From the NCBI GenBank assembly GCA_050084515.1, contig CM114273.1:39246001-39310000 (forward strand): a DNA stretch of 64,000 bases. Direction: 5' to 3'. A program made the position numbers and the translations under genes. Below the pieces are notes generated by a model, which saw nothing but the letters and a program-made list of their open reading frames with translations, was not told where the DNA came from and did no database searches. Below are positions 12,691 through 23,099 of this stretch, one piece after another. Within the stretch, counting starts at the first letter, position 1. Each line of letters begins with the position of its first letter. Origin of the DNA: Blasia pusilla (lineage: Eukaryota > Marchantiophyta > Marchantiopsida > Blasiales).

Positions 12691-13189
12691 GTAAACCAAT
12701 AGGTTTTGGGACTTACTATGATATATAGTGTAGTCTTTCTCGCGGATACCCGGTTTTCATCTAAAGTCCAAAAAATGGATGAATTATAATACATGGTGTA
12801 AGTTGTAGCATGCTACTAAACAAAAAAATTAAAATTGGAATAACATGGAATCCGATTCCAACAGTGAAAGCTTCTACGAAACCATTTATTCAATAATCTC
12901 ATACCATATGTAGAAATATAAAGAAACTTTATAAAATCAAGTGATAACTCCGAATAACATTACATTAAATTGTAATAAAGGCTTACAATAATTATGTTAT
13001 TTTTAGTTATCTCTATCTTCTAAGAGTACGAGATTAGTGCTAAAAGTTATTCTAGACTTTATCAAATTAGCCACATCAATGGGGAACTCACTAGTCCACC
13101 CTCTATTGCATATGTTGAATTAGCAAAAGATGCTATAACCAAGTCATGTGGACACAACATTGGTTTTTCACTATTATTCTTCTCTCATC
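12691..13189. other. AT-rich sequence, nothing recognised
   Basis: No open frame with recognisable content lies between the telomere-like array and the DUF7869-type pseudogene. Confidence 0.4.
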
Positions 13190-14640
13190 TTTTTACATCC
13201 CAATTTTGATATGTCCTACTTGGGGCTATGTTCCCTCTTCTGAATGTATTCAATGGCCATCAATACTAAATTCTGAAATTTGTATCTTCACCAACTGCAA
13301 CTAGAACTTGTCCCATCCATATGGGATATTTGTTTCTTTCTTGTCTTGGTCTAATTATGACAAAATCTCCAACATTGAAATCTACCAATGCAACTTCTGT
13401 TCCTCCGTTCATAACATATCAACTCTAAGCCTGAATCTAGTGGGCCCACAATAGTGATCTCGATTTGGATGAATTCCACTTCCAAAGACAATTGGAACTT
13501 GAGTGTGGAGTTTGGTTAGAGGCCAAAAATCTTCCAATGTCTCAGAGAACGATGAAGCGATGTCATGGGCTATCAAACTAGTCCTATTATTGGTAGAAGA
13601 ATCTTTTTTTTTTTTCTTGTAATTTAATCACAGGTTTTGATCTTTATCCTCAGGGTTTCCATGAGGAAACAATCGGTCCAATTCTTCAATCTTCTTCCTC
13701 CACTACTGTGCTAGTTGTTGGAAATCCACCTTTGCGCCTCCAGAAGACTTGGTTCTCATCTTATCAAAGTACTCAATGTATTGAGATACACCTTTCTTCA
13801 CATCGGAAAATACCTTCAAGGGTGTGGGCAACAAGCGCTTTGGATTTCCAGTAGGGATAAGAGGATGTCCAGTAATTTCATGACGTAAAAATATGTCATA
13901 CCCACACTCATTCAGCAGCCACTCTTTCTCAAAACCATACATCTTGTAATGCATGATGGGCATATCATCAGGAGATCTAGTAAATCGGAATCGACCCGGC
14001 TTCTGCAGTCCATACCACTGATTTTTCGTCTGAGGCCCAATGAAACCTTTCAAGTACTCCTTGAAGTCGAGAATGTCCTGAACCACTTGTGATGTTGGAT
14101 TTGGTGAGGTGGAATTAAGAAATTGTGTCGCAAGATCTTTTAAGATGTATGCATTATGTCACCGCAAAGTTCCAAAAAACTTGCAAAACATAGCATCAAT
14201 ATCTTCGTGAGTGTGTCCGGGAATGAGAAAAGCCAAGTGAATCTCTTCAAATACCTCCTTGTGGACCAGAAGGGCTAAGTACGCCATGACGTAAATATTT
14301 TTGTTTTCTTTTCCAGAGTTATCCATTTGTAGATTGAGAATCTTAGATAGCTTCCTTGGTGCCTCTACGTAGGGTAGAGTTCGTGAGCCTATAGGTTGCA
14401 CGGAGTAATCCATCAAGCTTTTCCCTCCCTTTTAAGAATCGACTGTAAAGTGGAGTTAGGTCGGGCTCGTCCAAGAATTTTGATATTTCACCGCGGGTAT
14501 TTCCCAAACTCTTAAATAACTTTGCCTATGATCCAATTGTCGAATTAGATCCCTGCTTGTAGACTCCAATGTGAAATTGAGCAATTGCACATGGTCCATG
14601 CCCATGAGTCAAGATACCTACAATAAGAAAAAGAGTGAGT
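13190..14640 (-). pseudogene. DUF7869-type domain protein, transposon-like, broken
   Basis: Read on the minus strand, the segment starts near 14640 with 'VGILTHGHG' and 'GSNSTIGS'. It continues with 'LQMDNSGKENKN' and 'FLIPGHTHEDIDAMF' (14416-14159), a pattern I associate with the DUF7869 family. A conserved segment to 13703 follows. Nearer 13300, in another frame, comes 'FVIIRPRQERNKYPIWMGQ', resembling the beta-rich accessory segment of such proteins. Stops and frame changes occur at about 14527, 14159 and 13703 and beyond, so it cannot be translated. The Asp/Asn/His pattern looks like an RNase-H-fold DDE nuclease, but that function is inference. The N-terminal half is absent on this side; the minus-strand ORF at 18.3-19.8 kb, beyond the inserted Ty3 element, may belong to the same original unit. 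Confidence 0.6.
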
Positions 14641-15150
14641 AAAAGTTAATTCAACCTAATATTTAATTATCTCTAGAAGGTATCGTTTCTCCAAACTGGG
14701 TATTTGCGGCAAGTAACACATGCGTTTGCAAGTTCCATTAGGCAAGAAATGTAACGCCGCATGAGAACTTTAATTCCAATTAATGGATCAGGCATAGATC
14801 GATCTCTTTCTCCATAGGGAACAATTTTGGATGTGGAGTAAAAATGGGAACTTAAGTCCTATTATGTGAGCGATGTCAAGATAGCCCTATGGGCATGCTA
14901 ACTGTCACGTATACCCTAAACCATTTTCTAGTATAATGGAGTGTTATTGCATAATATTTATCTATCCAAATAACTAGAAACGGTTGAGCCTGAACCAAAT
15001 CTTTGGTTTGTTGCCACGCTCTTGGCAAGCTTGTTTTGAAACTATCCATTTTATCGTGGATTAGTCAAAGATAAGACTCGAGATGGCGCACTGATTCTGC
15101 TCGCCAAGTATAATATAAACTCCTTTGAGACCTTTGCAGGTCATCATGTT
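14641..15150. other. Flank between the DUF7869 pseudogene and the Ty3 insertion
   Basis: No gene is recognised. The last six bases (catgtt, 15145-15150) are repeated directly after the Ty3 element at 18195-18200, so this is probably the pre-insertion host sequence. Confidence 0.4.
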
Positions 15151-15305
15151 TGTCATGACCATACAGATTATATCGTAGAGTATAGTGTGCTAGTAGAGGC
15201 CGTACCTTATGTAGGGCTGTAGTGTCTAGGTTGAGATGCGATTTCATACACAAGGTTGGGGGTTACTCCGTTGAGAGTGACCTTTCCAGTAGGGCCCGCT
15301 CTTTG
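15151..15305 (+). repeat. Left LTR fragment of the Ty3 element
   Basis: It aligns with 17723-17877 over about 150 bp with scattered substitutions. Similarity stops where the RNase H coding begins. Confidence 0.8.
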
Positions 15306-15314
15306 GCTAGAGTG

Positions 15315-15790
15315 GTACTGGGGAGATGATCAGGAGAGAGCTTTTGTGGAGCTCAAGGCCTAGTTGGTGGCGGCGCCTATCTTGAGGAGACCTATCAGAG
15401 GGCGCCCATTTCAGTTACACACTGATTGGAGTAGGTTGGGACTTGGAGCGGTGTTGACACAATAAGATGATGAACACAACAGGATGATGAGCACATGGAG
15501 TTTGTGGTGGCCTATGCAAGTCGTTTGAATAATGCAGCGGAGTCGCGCTATAGTTCATATGAGGGAGAGTGCTTGGCAGTAGTGTGGGCTGTGGCACACT
15601 TTAGATGTTACTTGTTTGGCATACAGTTTACCCTTGTTACTCTTCACCAGATGCTCAAGTGGTTGATGGAGTCTGACAAGCTTACAGGGAAGCTTGTACG
15701 GTGGGCTCTTATCTTATAAGAGTATGACTTCCAGGTGGTACATAGATCTGGAGTTGCCAACCTTGATGCTGATGGGTTGAGTAGGAATCC
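15315..15790 (+). pseudogene. Ty3 RNase H domain, broken
   Basis: The frame shows 'DDQERAFVELKA', 'AAPILRRPIRGRPFQLHTDW' and 'LGLGAVLTQ', then in another frame 'AAESRYSSYEGECLAVVWA' and 'LKWLMESDKLTGKLVRWAL', ending 'NLDADGLSRNP'. This is the classic order of the RNase H tail of Ty3 pol. Stops occur near 15361, 15463 and 15717. The usual 'VTDHQPLKW' motif reads 'VTLHQMLKW', so an acidic catalytic residue is lost. The RT that should precede it is absent. Confidence 0.8.
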
Positions 15791-16029
15791 ATGTACTAGC
15801 CAAAAGGATGCAACTGGGGCTAGATTGCATGGCGAGGTTGCTGAGGAGATGGTGCCAGGTTGGCATGCATCTGCCTTTTTATGTTGGTTAGGGGTGGACT
15901 CTAGTATGGAGGACCACATGACATCTTACTCTAGTCACAAGGTAGATGGCCACCCTTCAGATCCTTAGGTTGGAGATGGTGGTACGGATCAGCGTGATAT
16001 TCATGATGATGCGTTGGTGTTGGAGTTCC

Positions 16030-17275
16030 TATGGATCAGTAGGATGCCAAGCATAGTGAGTGCCAAGGAGCGAGACTGTGTTCTTGAACGTGCTAAGAGG
16101 TATCGATTGGAGGGAACACATATTCTCTGTGTGTGGGAGGATAGAAGAGTACGAGTAGTGCCGCATTTGGCTCAAAGAGAGCGCATTGTGCGACATGCCC
16201 ATAAGTAGTTGGGAGATTTTGGGGTAAAGCGTACGTATAGCTTACTCCTTGGTCAGTATTGGTGGCATGGCATGCATACTCAGGTACAGCAGTTGGTGTC
16301 ACGTTGTATGGTTTATGATCGGGTGAGGGCATCATTCAATGCCCCTACACCATAGTTACACCCCTTGCCTATTATGGGGTTGGGTTACCGTTGGAGTGTG
16401 GACTTTGCGGGACCGTTACCGTTGACTATACGACATCATCGATATGTGTTGGTGATAGTGAAGCACTTCTCCAAGTGGATTGAGTTGGTGGCATTACCTG
16501 ACAAGGCAAGTGAGGGAACGGCATATGCGTTTCTTGACAGAGTGCTTAGTCATTTTGATGCACCAGCCGAAGTGCTGACCGACCAGGGTACAAAGTTTCA
16601 GGGTGAGTTTCAGGTCTTGTGTGACAAGGCGTTGACTGATCATCGGACCACGTCTCGAGATCATCCACAGGCGGATGGTTTGGCTAAGCGTGTGGTTCAG
16701 ACAGTGAAGAGGACATTGCACAAGTATGGCCTACATAAGGGGCATCTTGGAGACTGGGTTATTCAGTTGCCATGGTTAGTTAGCCATGGGGTATAGGTGC
16801 AGTCACCAAGCATCCTTGGCTTCCTTCTCACCTTATTCTCTGTTATACGGCCGAGAGCCAGACTTGCCTACACGAATTTGTCAAGAGTCTAGTAAGGTGG
16901 TGAATCTTAAAGATCCAAAGATGTGGATGAGAGTGTGTTCTGAGCAGGTAGAGCTCTTTTGGAGAGTTATGCCAACAGCCTTTGAGAATCTTGCTATTGC
17001 TCAACACAGGGAGACGTTGCGATATGCAACCATTCGGGGTGGAGATTATCGACCATCAATTCGTAGGTTCCATGTGGGGGACTATGTCTATTTGCAGCAG
17101 ATTGCACCGACAACGTTAGATGTGACGGCAGGCCGCACTATTTTACGAGTGTGCGAGGTGTTAGCTTCTGGAGTTCTCATGTTGGAGGGTCGTGATGGAG
17201 TTTTTGGAAGGACCATGTGCGTAATTATGCGCCATGTCATCTTCCAAATGTGGATGGTACTGTTGACCCAAGCTT
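16030..17275 (+). pseudogene. Ty3 integrase, broken
   Basis: The zinc-binding region ('IVRHAHK', then 'LVSRCMVYD') is followed by the catalytic core: first Asp in 'WSVDFAGPL', second in 'VLTDQGTKF'. The third catalytic acid in the expected 'GLAERVVQ' context is changed to Lys (codon AAG at 16686-16688), a single G-to-A change from GAG. After a stop at 16795 the frame changes to the C-terminal part ('FHVGDYVYLQQ', 'ILRVCEVLASGVLMLEG'), and a further shift leads into the PHD finger. It is clearly an inactive copy. Confidence 0.82.
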
Positions 17276-17300
17276 AGCCATGATACGTGCTAGCTTGAGG

Positions 17301-17441
17301 TGTATGTTGTGTGGGTCTACAGGTAACGGAGCCCGTATGTTGGTGTGAGATCGGTGTTCTAGGGGTTGGCACATGATGTGTTTGACTCCACGTATGGATG
17401 TTGTTCCTATTGGAAGGTGGGTTTTTCCTCGATGTACTTAG
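17301..17441 (+). pseudogene. PHD-type zinc finger at the C-terminus of the Ty3 polyprotein
   Basis: In the frame that continues 'CHLPNVDGTVDPSLA', the reading is 'RCMLCGSTGNGARMLV', stop, 'DRCSRGWHMMCLTPRMD', 'VVPIGRWVFPRCT', stop. This is a C4HC3 PHD layout: Cys codons at 17301 and 17310, a third Cys replaced by TGA at 17346, Cys at 17355, His at 17370, Cys at 17379, a Cys replaced by Phe (TTT) at 17424, and Cys at 17433. The terminal TAG (17439) directly follows, so the finger probably ended the protein. Family knowledge: PHD fingers read histone H3 tails. The role here, chromatin targeting of integration, is inference. Confidence 0.75.
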
Positions 17442-17602
17442 AAGGGGTAGATGACTTGATCTTTGCATGATATGGATTATAGATGTGCGACTAACGATGG
17501 GGCAATCTAGCACCCGACCTTCTGATTCGTTCATCCACGAAGGTGTATAGCATGTAGTAGATGTATAGGGCTACCTGGGAGTTAGAGGGACCTAACGGCC
17601 AG

Positions 17603-17615
17603 TTAGGGGGGCGAG
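17603..17615 (+). other. Polypurine tract of the Ty3 element
   Basis: The purine run aggggggcgag (with flanking tt) lies immediately before TGTGGTAC, the start of the full LTR. Plus-strand DNA synthesis in LTR elements primes at such a tract. Confidence 0.7.
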
Positions 17616-17616
17616 T

Positions 17617-18090
17617 TGTGGTACACTTGTGTTTGTGGATGCTCTCGTCTATGTTATGCATGTAGGTGAGTATGGTATGTCAACAATGTATGTTGTATGA
17701 CGATGTGGATTCGCACGAGAACTGTCATGACCATACAGATTATGTCGTAGAGTATAGTGTGCTTGTAGAGGCCGTACCTCATGTAGGGCCGTAGTGTCTA
17801 AGTAGAGATGCGGTTTCATACATAGGGTTGGGGGTTACTCCGTTGAGGGTGACTTTTCTAGTAGGGCCCGCTCTTAGGTTGGAGGATATAGTGTGGTGTG
17901 CACTCAAAGAACAGTTAGTTCTTTGAGTTGAGCCTATTGCGTTGGGAGTTAGCCTTGGTAGTGAGTAGAGCTCTTGGCTATGGTGGTTCCCGCAAGCTTT
18001 GACCTGGATTCTCCCATCGTGGAGTGGGTTTGGCTTTATTGTATGTGATTTTATACGTGTTTTATGACAGTAGGTCTTTCACAGATTTCA
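17617..18090 (+). repeat. Full-length Ty3 LTR (474 bp, TG...CA)
   Basis: It starts TGTGGTAC just after the polypurine tract and ends TTCA. Two bases (at) then separate it from a second LTR start at 18093. The left LTR fragment matches its interior. Confidence 0.75.
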
Positions 18091-18092
18091 AT

Positions 18093-18194
18093 TGTGGTAC
18101 ACTTGTGTTTGTGGATGCTCTCGTCTATGTTATGCATGTAGGTGAGTATGGTATGTCAACGATGTATGTTATATGATGACGTGGATTCGCACGA
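18093..18194 (+). repeat. Partial second LTR start in tandem
   Basis: It repeats 17617-17718 (102 bp) with a few substitutions and stops abruptly at the sequence catgtt. Confidence 0.8.
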
Positions 18195-18263
18195 CATGTT
18201 CGATTTCCCGTTCCTTAACAATAGCCTTCTTCTCGTTTGTCAATGCAGTATTTCCCAGAGACT

Positions 18264-19800
18264 TCAGCATTGCACACGTTGCACAGCGAGAAAAGTTATC
18301 ACCTGATTTAAGAATAACAACATTGGAGAAGTTTGTTTTTTATTTGACTGATAGTTGATTGTGAGACTTCCGCTAATTCCAATTTTCCTCCTTTCTTTGT
18401 TGACTTCTTCTCGTATATACTTCCAGAAGAAAAATTGAGGCAACCAAATCAATTCCTCTCTTCTCCCGTCTGACATTGTTCTTTCCTTGTGGGGCATCCA
18501 ATCTCTAGTCTCCTCAATTATCAGCTTTACCGTTTCCAGTGCTTACACCGTCCTCTGGGTTATGCAATTTCTTCCTTGGTTCTCGTGCCTCGTCCGCGTC
18601 TTGCCATTTGTGACATTTCTTACTTCGTCCTCGAAACTCATTTTTCCAAGACCATAGATCGATCGCCAACTTGGGAGGCATTCCGGTCTACCTTCCAATT
18701 GCACAACCCTTCGTCCATCAATGAAGTAAGACGAATGGACCATGGCGTGGAGTGATTCCCTTCTTTCCTAAAAGGATTTGTTCCAATACTTCTCTCTGCT
18801 TAAACGAACAACATCTCTTGGCGTATATTGGCAATAGAATTGTCGGCAATAGTTTTATGGTGCCACTTGTGCTATATCTTCCTGTGTTAGCTTTTTGTTC
18901 GTTTTGATAGCTCCTGGTAGACATCATTTTTTACACCGATAAGTGTACATGTAAGCTCTCTTCCTCTTGCCTGTTATTGCTTCAATGGCCCCTTGGGACA
19001 CGGTTGAACACTCCAAGTTGCATGTCCACAAGTCTCGTCTATCTTTAACAATACAAGATGCCGTAGGCCATATGACTAAGTTCCTTTCAAGAACCTTGTG
19101 GCGTGTAAGACGTTTGGTAATGTTGGTAATGAATACGCCAACATGGTGATCCCCATTCTTTGACCACCAACTTTTTCGTTTGGATTGACATAGTGAACAA
19201 ATTCCCTCTTTGATATTTAGACATCCATCGTTCTTTGTAAGTTGCACCAGTAAAAGGACTGATTCCATACGACCAATCATGGGAACTACAACTTGGACGT
19301 TGGTGGAGGTATTGCAGGCTGAGTGCTTCCTCTTCCTAATATCCATGGTATCATTGTATTTTTCTGTAATCAGATATCTGGGATATTTTGCAAACATTCC
19401 CACCATATCTTGTAGCCTTCTTCCATCCGGATGGTTAGTTGGTTTGTAGTATGACTCATCAATTATTACGCACATCCATGGTTTCCGTTGGTCGTCAAAG
19501 AAGGACATAGGTTGGATCTTATGTGAATTGAAGCTTTCGGCAACACACCCTGAACCAATAAGAAGCTCTGATCCCTTCGAATCTTTTAAGAAAACTTTCT
19601 TTGAACACTGTGTGGGGCAATGAGGCCCTCCTTCCACATCCTCACGTCCATCACATGTATTAGTTTTTGTAACTCCATTACAAGGCTATGTGATGAATGC
19701 TCCAATGAGATTGGACACAGGTTCTCCATTGTAACTTCTTGTTGAACTTCCGAAGACTTCCTCCAGAGACATGTACAAGAAGTCCTTACCAAGTGGTATG
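18264..19800 (-). pseudogene. Unrecognised transposon-like ORF, 237-residue open core
   Basis: The longest open part is 19637-18924 on the minus strand. Upstream in another frame there is a cysteine-containing segment (to about 19792), and downstream another open segment at 18497-18264. The core has 'GSELLIGSGCVAESFNSHKI' and 'PDGRRLQDMVGMF'. This loosely resembles the C-terminal domain common in plant transposon ORFs, where a lysine/valine-rich strand pair is followed by a 'G...WP' element, but I cannot assign a family. Its strand matches the DUF7869 pseudogene beyond the Ty3 insertion, so the two may be halves of one element. Confidence 0.35.
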
Positions 19801-20034
19801 TTGTGGACTATTCTTTGGGATTGGTGTCCATGATTCTAGCTCTTCCAACATAGATGGATGATCCATCCTATAGATATACTACATCACCGATGCACAATTC
19901 CATAGCATGAATTTGAAATCTGCACCATAACATCAAAGTGCCAAATAATTGTTAGCCATACACCAAATGGAAAGTGGGATAAAACTGTAATCATCTTATT
20001 GCACATGGAAAATTGGAACTTAAGATCCAATCAG

Positions 20035-20955
20035 GAAGAGTGTCAACCTCTAGGGTGTGTCTCATTGGAACTCTAGTTCTAAATTTGGCGATGTTTCATC
20101 CACCTAATAAAGTTAGTAGAAAGTTCCAAATAACATACTTTGCGCCTCTATCGTGATTCTATGAATCGTGGTTGATCTATTAAGAAGAAATATGGAGTGT
20201 CCGCTTACAGGCACACGGAGGTCCAAATGTCCTTAATTTGAATCTTAAGATCCGTTGGAAGGGGATCACTGAACTATGGGCGAATTGGACCTTAAGATCT
20301 TGTCGAGATAAATGGCAACCTCTAGGATATATCCGGTTGGAACTCTGGTTCCAAATGTTGCGAGGATCTATCCACCTAATAAAGTCAGCAAAGAGTTGAA
20401 AAAAATATGCTTTGCGCCTCTATCGCGATTCTATGAATCGTAGGTTATCTGTTAAGAAGAAATATGGATTGTCCGCTGACAAGCACGCAGAAGTCCAAAT
20501 ATCCTTAATTCGGATCTTAAGATCCAATTGAAGGGTCACTAGAGTGTGGATGAATTGGACCTTAAGATCCAATCGGGATGAGGAAGAGTAAGTCCGATTG
20601 CAACTCTAATTCCGAATGTTGCTAGGAGCCATCCAAATCCACCTAATAACTTTAGCAGGTAGTTGAAAAAATCTTGCTTTGTGCCTCTATCACGATTCTG
20701 TGAATTGTGGTTATCTATTAAGAAGAAATTTGGACTGTCAGCTTATAGCCACGCGGAGGTCCGAATAACCTTCAATCGGACCTTAAGATCTGATAAAAGG
20801 GTCATTGGACAATGGGCAAATTGGATCTTAAGATTGAGTGGGAAAGGGTGGATTTTAAGGTCTCCTCTTAAGTAGAGAAAAGCGTTAGCCTCTAGGGTAG
20901 TTCTACGACTGGAACTGTAGTTAGGAATGTTCCTAATAAAGTCAGGAGAGAGTTT
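20035..20955 (+). repeat. Tandem repeat, about 270-bp unit, three copies plus partial
   Basis: The phrase 'tttgcgcctctatc' begins near 20139, 20411 and (as tttgtgcctctatc) 20678, giving spacings of about 272 and 267 bp. Each unit also has 'cacctaataa', a 'ggaactctagttcc'-like word and several 'cttaagatc' palindromes. A fourth partial unit covers about 20880-20955. The frames within it are shadows. Confidence 0.85.
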
Positions 20956-23099
20956 GCAAGCATGAAGGGAAAGATTCTCTCACCCAGAGGTGATTGGGAA
21001 CTGTAGTTCCCAATGACCCTCTAACGGATCTTAAGATCCCATTCAAAAGAACATCAGGCGCCTCTCCGCAAGGGACGGGAATGGACAACTCGCCACCCGG
21101 CTCGCAAACTCTCATTTGACTTTCTTAGATGGATGTCACCTCCACACATTCAGATCTATAGTTCCAATCTGAAAAATACCCTTGAGGGCCACACTTTTCA
21201 CGAGTGAAGCTCTCGATTGGATCTTTATGTCTTATTTGGATCTTAAGATCCGATTCTGGTGCTCCCATCATGCACGAATGCCTTATCACAATTATGGTTC
21301 TAATTGGATATCTTTTCAGTGGGCGCCATGCGCGTACAAGAGCCCAATTAGAACTCAAGTTCTAAATGAGTTTCAATCGAATCTTAAGATCCCATAGAGT
21401 AGAACCTAAGGCATCTCTTCTAGACATGGGAAGGTCACTTTTGGCGATTTTGTTAAAGCAGACTGGTCAATTCAAGTGGAATTAGATCTTCAGATCCGAT
21501 TCAAGCTCTAAATCTTTGCCGAGAAACCTTGTGCAGGGTTACACCTATATGATGTGGTTGGCTTGGTTGGATATAATTTGTACTACACCTACGACTATGA
21601 TCAAATTGGAGTCTAATACCTATTCCTCTATAAATCTTTTTTTTTTTTAAAAAGGTATTGGAAATCACAAATTACAGAGTTTGCATCATACTTACAGGAT
21701 TATTTGAATGGTGATTTGACTCTGTCTCAAGATGATCTGCTTATCGAGCAACGATGATGAAGCAAGAATTAAAGTCACAAATTGATTTGTTGGATTAGCC
21801 GAGGCCCTTGTGAGAGGGGAAATTTTTGCGGGTAGAGACCCTAAATGGAATCAATTATGAAAGGATAGATGGTTCCTAAGAGGAAAAAATAGATGACTTA
21901 TGTGTAGAGCCCGTCAAGAGGTTCAATTCACAAGCTTATGATATGTAGAGGCCCGACGTCTCTAGACTATGGTTACGATTGTGATCATGTGATATAGCGC
22001 CATTATGTATTGTAGAGAATGGTTGGGGAGGGACAGAGGACATTGAGATACTGGGCTCCTGAGGTTGGGTTGATAAAGAAATGAGGAGAAAATCATTCTA
22101 ATAGAATGAGCGAGGATTATATAGAATTCCAACTGGAGCCAGTTTAAAATGATCGATTCATGCCCTTTTGTCAATCTAAGCCATTGATTTTCATAACTGA
22201 TTGAGGAGTGGCTCGGATGATTTTGACATATGTCATTTTGATCTAATGCGCGATATCTTCTCATGACACGGATCACTAATCTATAACGTCCAAATTTGAT
22301 TTTTAAAATCGATGCGAGTACTAGCTTAATTAACCTAGTTTTACCTAGAGTTTACATAATAATTTTGTACTAAAAAAGGAGAAATTCTTATAGAGTTTGA
22401 CTTGCATCAACCACGTTTGCTGCAACTAGAAGGTCCGCCCTTACTCAAAGAAATGCTCTCCACACGACACCGCTAGTCAAACATCAAGTCTGGCATGAAT
22501 GACAAGTATAAGTAGCAACGTTTTCCCAAAATATTTTTTTGCTAGCGATCTCTCTGCATTGGAGGCGCAGAACGCTTGCTCTAGAAGTGAGTGAAGAATC
22601 TGAGCGTCCGGTTGTTGATCTTTTGTAGATCGACGCGAAAATACAATTATGAGGTTTTTTCTTTTCTCCTTCCGAATGCAACACTTGTGTTGTTGTCGGT
22701 CTGGTCTACGGTGGAGTTTAATAGGAGTTTGTTTTGATGTCAATTGCAACAGGATAGAAAACGCCTTTCTAGGGGTTTTAGATACTATGACTTCCGACCC
22801 TAAAGGAAGATCGCTTGTCAAGGTTAAAGAGAACGCCGTCTCCGCCATGCTTTTTTTAATGTATTTTGTGGGCAACGCGTCTTATGCATTCGCATTGTAT
22901 CATTATATTTGTAAAGGGAATACAAGGAGGTACTAGCATTCCGATTGCTCAAGTCATATAACCGATTTGAAAATCCCATGCGCTTGGCATATCAAGCGCA
23001 CATCCAACTAGTATCATGCCCATCTAGCGAGCTCCTTAGAGGTCTCGCAAAGTTCATTTCGGACTCCATTTCAGAGTAGTAAGTCGTAGTTTCTTGTTC
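20956..23099. other. Repeat-derived and anonymous sequence
   Basis: To about 21520 the same palindromic words as in the 270-bp array recur, for example ggatcttaagatcc at 21238-21251 and a 10-bp-arm palindrome at 20993-21014. From 21520 to 23099 I see no gene. Open frames at 22477-22936 overlap on both strands and have no recognisable domain. Confidence 0.45.

Larger units (their letters stand above)
15151..18194 (+). mobile_element. Deleted Ty3-type LTR retrotransposon with termini inside its LTR
   Basis: The order is: LTR fragment (15151-about 15305), RNase H (about 15315-15790), integrase (about 16030-17275), PHD finger (17301-17438), polypurine tract (17603-17615), full LTR (17617-18090), and a second LTR start (18093-18194). 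PBS, gag, protease and RT are missing; the left LTR fragment joins the RNase H directly. The left fragment begins at LTR position 107 and the right partial copy stops at position 102, so the outer ends lie almost at the same point inside the LTR. Flanking catgtt copies (15145-15150 and 18195-18200) suggest a target duplication or microhomology. Internal stops and lost catalytic residues make it inactive. Confidence 0.75.

Noticed and set aside
17723-18196. Alternative LTR definition starting TGTCATGACC and ending CACGACA
   Set aside because: It also begins TG and ends CA, but the polypurine tract lies directly before 17617, which supports the LTR at 17617-18090; kept as the main rival to the circle model.
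22477-22936. Open frames of 66-132 codons on both strands
   Set aside because: They overlap fully in opposite directions, and neither has a recognisable domain or clear coding bias.
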